Origin: Butyricicoccus sp. OM04-18BH
GTDB lineage: Bacteria > Bacillota > Clostridia > Oscillospirales > Butyricicoccaceae
DNA length: 64,000 nt
Direction: 5' to 3'
Assembly (NCBI RefSeq): GCF_003481705.1
Contig: NZ_QULN01000005.1
Coordinates: forward strand, 70,215-134,214
The notes below the pieces were generated by a model that saw only the letters and a program-made list of their open reading frames with translations, did not search any database and was not told the origin of the DNA. A program made the translations under genes and the position numbers. Positions 60,701 to 64,000 of the stretch are shown here, piece by piece. The first letter of the stretch is position 1, and each line of letters opens with the position of its first letter.

Positions 60701-61077
60701 ATAAAGAAATGGTCGCGGCGGCTGCCGTCGCGGCGGCAGTCGAACATGACGCCGCACACAAAGCTGCTGCGCTCCGCATCATCATAAAACTCGCAGGCGA
60801 TATAGCTCGAAAAATCCTTTCCGCGGCGCGAGCGCGGATTGTTCTCGTCCATGTCGGCGCGCAGATAACCGTCCAGCGTGCGCTGCGAGCGCTCGTTCGC
60901 GGCGAGATTGAAGTTCCGCGCGTTGGTCTCGCCGAGGAGCACGATCTGGAGCGCGTCGATGACGGTGGACTTTCCGGCGCCGTTCCTGCCGGTCAGGAAG
61001 TTCACGTCCCCTACCTCGATCAGCTCCCTGTCGAAATACAGCCAGTTAATCAGCAGTATTTTCTTCAGCTTCTTCAT
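57727..61077 (-). CDS. jetC: JetC, SMC/MukB-like ATPase of a Wadjet-type system
   Basis: A 1116-residue SMC-like ATPase. Walker A GRNGAGKST is at residues 30-38, long coiled coils span about 220-420 and 640-800 around a hinge-like region, the ABC signature is KSGGETQTPF, and Walker B is VRLVVFDEAFNKMD with the closing CTPPDKVADLMPIADRTLLV. Such ATPases extrude DNA loops and, in Wadjet systems, detect and help destroy small circular plasmids together with the JetD nuclease. It overlaps jetB by 32 bp. No JetD gene follows; the next sequence is repeat B4 and livK. Confidence 0.9.
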   Translation of the reverse strand: MKKLKKILLINWLYFDRELIEVGDVNFLTGRNGAGKSTVIDALQIVLLGETNARNFNLAANERSQRTLDGYLRADMDENNPRSRRGKDFSSYIACEFYDDAERSSFVCGVMFDCRRDGSRRDHFFIYTGTLPENCFIENGEAIDLPSLRRFLKENCRRAEVCETQWEYRRNLLSRWNVHTEQVFRMLKKAVSFRPIVDIQQFIIENICDVPDKPDIEAMQQNIRDYKRHEQMAQRQEEKLAALNEIAKLYGEMRDTAGRRKLESFLVQWSRSETLQAQIDGREQEKRACSEKRAAAQQKIDRLAAEVQQKEAQRQEYIRKKDSSNACRELEELDRAGRRLLDEQEKLTRRLENEALEIKREALRLEHLGETVLSWDEEGSLDAVCAAAQQVRGAYEPLRSGEMSIFAQPQSIFETAQQATDALMNAMQEASHRLGDRLTEAREQLGKRKKVLAGLRDNVKDYPRGLLACRARLESELAQQVGAPVAVDILADVLEIADEAWRGAVEGYLGSQKLYFLVEPAYYPQALRLYDSIRRDPKFRAFGLVDIGSLREKEKLRPMDGSLAGKVETENPLARIYVDYLLGRVKCCASVDELRQYKTAITAEGMLYQGYVARALSRERMEDAFIGRYAVTLRIRRLEEETAQLEGELARREPVFSVLSRQKQPLLLPYFVQKVVPERQGDYLRVEEIREENAALAEQRGHINLMWIEEQEALIERLSGEIHALSRQKEEQISLRGQLDERIRQLTDEILPGQYRERGEMQTLLEREYTEAYRDETGVPRYRMELARLKKPENVLHAFSESREQAEKDTESARSRLFAARRAYAERFAPCPFRTEALDNDEFDAERRALEESELPRYRRKIRAARESAMEQFQNDFLSRLKSSIEQVQAQVRNLNRALRQAQFGTDSYQFRVDRSPDYADYYDMIMAPELMEGDITLFSAQFQEKYGPLIDRLFSQITMADDTQPSARRQSELQENIERYTDFRTYLKFDLETTDQNGSKQLLSQTMGTKSGGETQTPFYISVLASFAQLYRVSDTSSLGNTVRLVVFDEAFNKMDSERIVESVRLLRGMGLQAVICTPPDKVADLMPIADRTLLVDKQKYRMHILPFGRELAQE

Positions 61078-61678
61078 CGGCGTTCTCCTCCTTTCTCAGC
61101 ACAGCCGCCGCCTCGTGCAGTCTCTCCGCGGAAACGGCGGTCAGAATGGTCGGCAGAATGGCAAAGCGGCAGTCCGCCTGATTGTATCTGCCCTCGATGC
61201 GCTGGATAACGACATGGTTCTCGAACACGAGCATCGCGCGTCTGAATTCATCCATGTTCGGCTTTGCCGGGAGGATGGCGTAGTCGGTCACGACCTTTTC
61301 GAGCACCTCGCGCACGGTGCACAGCGCGTCCTGTTCCAGTCCTAGACGCTCCTGACTTTCGTCGTACAGCATACGCAGCGCGAGCAGGATGGCGGTCTCT
61401 CTCTTGGAGAGGATGAGGCGGTTGGCCTCGTCCGTGTTGATGACGTAAAAGCAGCCGTTCGCCTCGTCGTGCCGCAGATCCCAGTCGAGCAGACTGAGAT
61501 AATCGCGCACGGCCTCAAAATGGATGGACAGAAAGATATAGTCCGGGTTGTTCAGGCGTTCCCTGCCCGGGCGGTACAGCGTGCGCACGACAAAGGTGCG
61601 GCTGAGCAGCTGATTGCAGACCGACTTGAACTGCTGAAGCTCCTTCGCGGTCGCGCTGCTTATAAAATCCAGATTCAT
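61046..61678 (-). CDS. jetB: JetB, MukE-like subunit (DUF4194)
   Basis: A 210-residue winged-helix protein with the DUF4194 features: a CNQLLSRTFVVRTLYRPGRE N-terminus, YIFLSIHFEAVRDYLSLLDWDL, and the helix-turn-helix region NRLILSKRETAILLALRMLYDE. The C-terminus is acidic. MukE-type subunits bind the kleisin and the ATPase. Starts inside the jetA stop (ATGA overlap) and ends within jetC, indicating tight coupling. Confidence 0.87.
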   Translation of the reverse strand: MNLDFISSATAKELQQFKSVCNQLLSRTFVVRTLYRPGRERLNNPDYIFLSIHFEAVRDYLSLLDWDLRHDEANGCFYVINTDEANRLILSKRETAILLALRMLYDESQERLGLEQDALCTVREVLEKVVTDYAILPAKPNMDEFRRAMLVFENHVVIQRIEGRYNQADCRFAILPTILTAVSAERLHEAAAVLRKEENADEEAEENTAD

Positions 61679-63072
61679 TTCTCGTTCTCCTTCCGGCTGA
61701 ACTGCACCTTTGGAATGGAATATCCGTTTTCACAGACCGAGCCGCCGAGTTCCTCGACCTGATACGCCGCCCGCCTCGAGCCGCCGGACAGCACGGCGAG
61801 CAGGCTCATCACATAGTCCCGGTCATTCTCGAGCGGAATGTCCGCCGACAGGCAGGTATCCCGGTCTCCCAGCCAGCCCTGCACGCAGGCGGCGACGGCG
61901 GCGCGACCGTATTCCGAATGCAGCAGCGCGGCCGCCTGTGCGGCAGAGGCGGCGTCGGTTTCGTTCTCCTCGATCAGCACCGCAGCGGCTCTCGACCGCT
62001 TTCCCGGGCGTTTCCGGTGCCACAGGCTCTTTTCCGACAGATACGACTGCTCATACAGCTGAAATACCGGCCGCAGCCTGTCGGTCAGGCCGTCCGCCCT
62101 GCGGCTGTGCGAGAGCGCGGTCAGCACGGCGTCGAGGTCGCCGCGAACGTTCTGCTCCCGGCTCGTGAGGTTTTCGATCTTCTGCGTCGCGGCACGGGTA
62201 TAGCGGCGCACCTGTGCGTCGATCTCATCGAGATAGTCGTGCTCCAGATCGTCATAGCACTCCTGCACCCAGAATATCCGGCGCAGGATGTCCGCGCGGC
62301 AGTCCTCCATCGTGCCGCCGCGCCGCTCCTGCTGCGCCGCCCTCGCCATGGCGGCGAGCTGCTCGTCGTCCTCCGCCCAGCGCATGAGCACCGTGCGGAT
62401 GGGCACGCGGTATTTCGGCACGGAGTCCTTGATCTTGAGCGGACGGATGTACGCCTCGATGACCTTCTGACCGAAATCATCGAAATAGGACGAAAGCACC
62501 TCGCCGACGTCGTGCAGCTCGAGCTGCATCTGAAAATAGTGCTTTACGTTGTGATAGACCAGCCGGAGCAGGCGGATGAGCGCCTGCGTATTGTCGAAGG
62601 CCGTATAGACCGCCGCCATCTTCTCATAGGCAGAGCCGGTCTCGTCCGCGACCCGGAGCGCGGAATAGGTGCCGAACACATAGGAAAAGCCGCGCGCCGG
62701 CCTGTCATCGCGCAGCTCATGGAACAGCTCGAGCAGACGGCTCGCGTAGCCCGGCACGGTGATATACTCCCGGAAATCCGGGCCGCGCTCCTTCTCGAAC
62801 CAGCCCTTCGCGCACAGCTTGCGGATGAGAAAGCGCGCGCGGCCGGAAATATCGCGCAGCTCGTTTTCGTCGATGTCCTCGCCCTCGAAGGTCGCGTCCG
62901 CGAGCTGCTGCTCCAGACGGCTGCGCAGCATGGAGTACAGCTCGTCCTCGGGCAGCTTGAGCTTTTGCCGGTAGGCCATGCAGAGCACATCGAGCGCGTC
63001 CGCATATAGCGCCCGGTTCGGGGACGCGAGCGGCGAGAACAGCTCGTCCGGCACGGCTTCAAAAAATTTCAT
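61675..63072 (-). CDS. jetA: JetA, MukF-like kleisin subunit (DUF5716-type)
   Basis: A 465-residue helical protein, start ATG 63072 (MKFFEAVPDELFSPLASPNR) behind AGGAGG. The N-terminal region includes a winged helix (NELRDISGRARFLIRKLCAKGWF), the middle contains a long helical bundle (YDDLEHDYLDEIDAQVRRYT), and the C-terminus is a separate domain (SRRAAYQVEELGGSVCENGYSI). The pattern is that of type II Wadjet JetA proteins, which bridge the ATPase heads. It is the first gene of the jetABC operon. Type assignment is from memory of the family and deserves a profile check. Confidence 0.83.
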   Translation of the reverse strand: MKFFEAVPDELFSPLASPNRALYADALDVLCMAYRQKLKLPEDELYSMLRSRLEQQLADATFEGEDIDENELRDISGRARFLIRKLCAKGWFEKERGPDFREYITVPGYASRLLELFHELRDDRPARGFSYVFGTYSALRVADETGSAYEKMAAVYTAFDNTQALIRLLRLVYHNVKHYFQMQLELHDVGEVLSSYFDDFGQKVIEAYIRPLKIKDSVPKYRVPIRTVLMRWAEDDEQLAAMARAAQQERRGGTMEDCRADILRRIFWVQECYDDLEHDYLDEIDAQVRRYTRAATQKIENLTSREQNVRGDLDAVLTALSHSRRADGLTDRLRPVFQLYEQSYLSEKSLWHRKRPGKRSRAAAVLIEENETDAASAAQAAALLHSEYGRAAVAACVQGWLGDRDTCLSADIPLENDRDYVMSLLAVLSGGSRRAAYQVEELGGSVCENGYSIPKVQFSRKENEK

Positions 63073-63276
63073 AAACGGTATCCTCCTGCGGAAGGAGCCC
63101 TTCCGCTCGTTTTTCGTCTGATACAATTATACGGTTTCCGCGCAGATTTTACAATGCACAGCTTGTCGGAAAAGTCCCTTTTCACGCAAAAGCGGTCCGG
63201 TCTCCCCTGCCGCATTCCGCGCGCTCTCCTGCTGAGCTGCCGCAGAGCGCCCTCGGCGGGCGCGTCAGAAAAACGA

Positions 63277-63322
63277 AAGCGGCCCGCCGTCCGCGTTTTG
63301 CAGACAGCAGGCCGTTCCCGGA
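63277..63322 (-). terminator. Terminator of the acetyltransferase gene
   Basis: On the minus strand ACGGCCTGCTGTC pairs with GACGGCGGGCCG (partly mismatched) around a 14-nt loop, then CTTTCGTTTTTC. It separates the gene from the jet operon. Confidence 0.7.
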
Positions 63323-63334
63323 GGAGCATCCGCG

Positions 63335-64000
63335 TCAAAGTCCGGCCCCGGAGGCCGCGAGCGCGTCCATCTCCTCCTGAAGATAGCGGAAGAACAGCGC
63401 AGCGTGATAGCCGTCCGCAACGGCGTGCGCGATCGACAGCGCGACCGGCATTCTGACCGCGCCGCCGCTCTCCTCATACCTTCCCATCACGATAATGGGA
63501 AAGAAGGCCGGCTCGCTGCTGCCCGTCACGCGGCTGCCGCAGCCGGTGAACGAGACCCACGGCGTGCAGGAAACGCAGTAGAAGTTCGACGGCTGACCCG
63601 GCTTCGCCTTGATGCCGTGATTGCCGCCGAAGGTCTGCATATCCGCCGTGACCGCGCGGTAGAACGTGCCGAAATCGTCGGAGAAATCCGTCCAGCAGTC
63701 GGAAAACGTGCAGTCGTCCGCGTGAAAGATCGTGTAGTTGGGAACGACCCGGTCCCAGACGCACAGCTCGCCGTCCGCGTTCCGGAACATACGGAAATTC
63801 TCGATGCGACCGAGCGTCCGGGTGACGCAGTAGATCGCCGCAGGGTAAAAGCGGTATCCGTTCGCGCGGCAGAAACCGAGCAGATTTTTCACGTTTACGG
63901 GTGCGGTCATGTTGAATTCGACCTTGAGTGTCTGCGTGTAATAGCGGTAGTGCTCACGGCGCGGCCAGGTTGCCATGTCGATTTTTGTGTAGTGCTCCAT
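63335..64000 (-). CDS. Chloramphenicol acetyltransferase-family protein
   Basis: A 221-residue CAT-fold O-acetyltransferase. The catalytic HxxxDG is in ALSIAHAVADGYHAALFFRY (the His before it in classical CATs is Ala here). Other family segments are the N-terminal MATWPRREHYRYYTQ, FRMFRNADGELCVWDRVVPNYTIFH (in part) and CTPWVSFTGC. The length is as in CAT trimers. Its ATG occupies the last three bases of the window, and its promoter lies beyond. Whether it inactivates chloramphenicol or another acceptor is not decidable; many clostridial members are xenobiotic-type. Confidence 0.85.
   Translation of the reverse strand: MEHYTKIDMATWPRREHYRYYTQTLKVEFNMTAPVNVKNLLGFCRANGYRFYPAAIYCVTRTLGRIENFRMFRNADGELCVWDRVVPNYTIFHADDCTFSDCWTDFSDDFGTFYRAVTADMQTFGGNHGIKAKPGQPSNFYCVSCTPWVSFTGCGSRVTGSSEPAFFPIIVMGRYEESGGAVRMPVALSIAHAVADGYHAALFFRYLQEEMDALAASGAGL

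Noticed and set aside
57652..61209. 1185-codon open frame antisense to jetC
   Set aside because: Leu/Arg/His-rich with no recognisable domain. It is a codon-bias shadow of jetC, which has clear Walker motifs.

Overview
The window is from the chromosome of an endospore-forming, fairly G+C-rich Firmicute. Spore genes are present (gpr, spoIIP and a GerA-type germinant-receptor operon). The heat-shock order hrcA-grpE-dnaK-dnaJ sits behind a perfect CIRCE element. A single-chain clostridial-type purL, a sigI/rsgI pair and S-layer-homology (SLH) proteins also fit. I infer an anaerobic gut-type member of the Clostridia (Oscillospirales such as Butyricicoccus/Agathobaculum would fit), but the genus is not proven by sequence alone. 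Genes are densely packed; many junctions are ATGA overlaps. Several long non-coding stretches are filled with structured repeats.

Layout. 0.6-10.3 kb holds scattered metabolism: an alpha/beta hydrolase, a HAD phosphatase with a ROK regulator, ribulose-phosphate epimerase, a D-2-hydroxyacid dehydrogenase with a GNAT protein, and purL. 10.9-13.9 kb has a thioesterase, an SLH protein and an SdpR/SdpI-like operon. 14.0-19.9 kb has rpsT, then gpr, spoIIP, three ger genes and an ArsC/Spx-like protein. 20.2-25.1 kb is the heat-shock operon. 25.4-32.1 kb has an oxidoreductase and a minus-strand run of VTC-domain protein, DUF4956 protein, an SLH-anchored beta-helix protein, SigI and RsgI. 32.5-44.9 kb looks like a glycerol-3-phosphate (G3P) salvage region: two glycerophosphodiester phosphodiesterases, a three-gene anaerobic G3P dehydrogenase-type operon, the antiterminator GlpP and an ABC importer, with a pair of MgtC proteins embedded. 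44.9-47.5 kb has an orphan holin pair, a FliB-like protein, a type I toxin-antitoxin and tRNA-Ser. 47.6-51.6 kb is serine uptake and deamination (LysR, SstT-like, sdaAB, sdaAA). 51.7-57.3 kb is a complete branched-chain amino acid ABC operon. 57.7-63.1 kb is a JetABC (Wadjet/MukBEF-like) SMC operon with no jetD beside it. The window closes with a CAT-family acetyltransferase.

How genes work together. The clearest theme is G3P. The dehydrogenase operon and the ABC operon each have a promoter followed by an intrinsic terminator. The 5' arm of both terminators overlaps a shared 13-nt motif (GAGATTNGAGTCA), and one phosphodiesterase gene has a related leader. The GlpP gene lies between the two operons, so a G3P-responsive antitermination regulon is the natural reading. 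A second theme is intergenic repeats. Family A is about 165 bp, has terminal inverted repeats, and each full copy lies just upstream of a minus-strand start codon. Family B is a cassette of five to six consecutive hairpins with compensatory changes between copies. Family C is a long GC-rich element with a variable stem inside conserved flanks. There is also a single tandem hairpin array at 25.15-25.43 kb.

Limits. All calls come from reading the sequence. Family names follow motif and architecture recognition, not database searches. Promoters and terminators are predictions.
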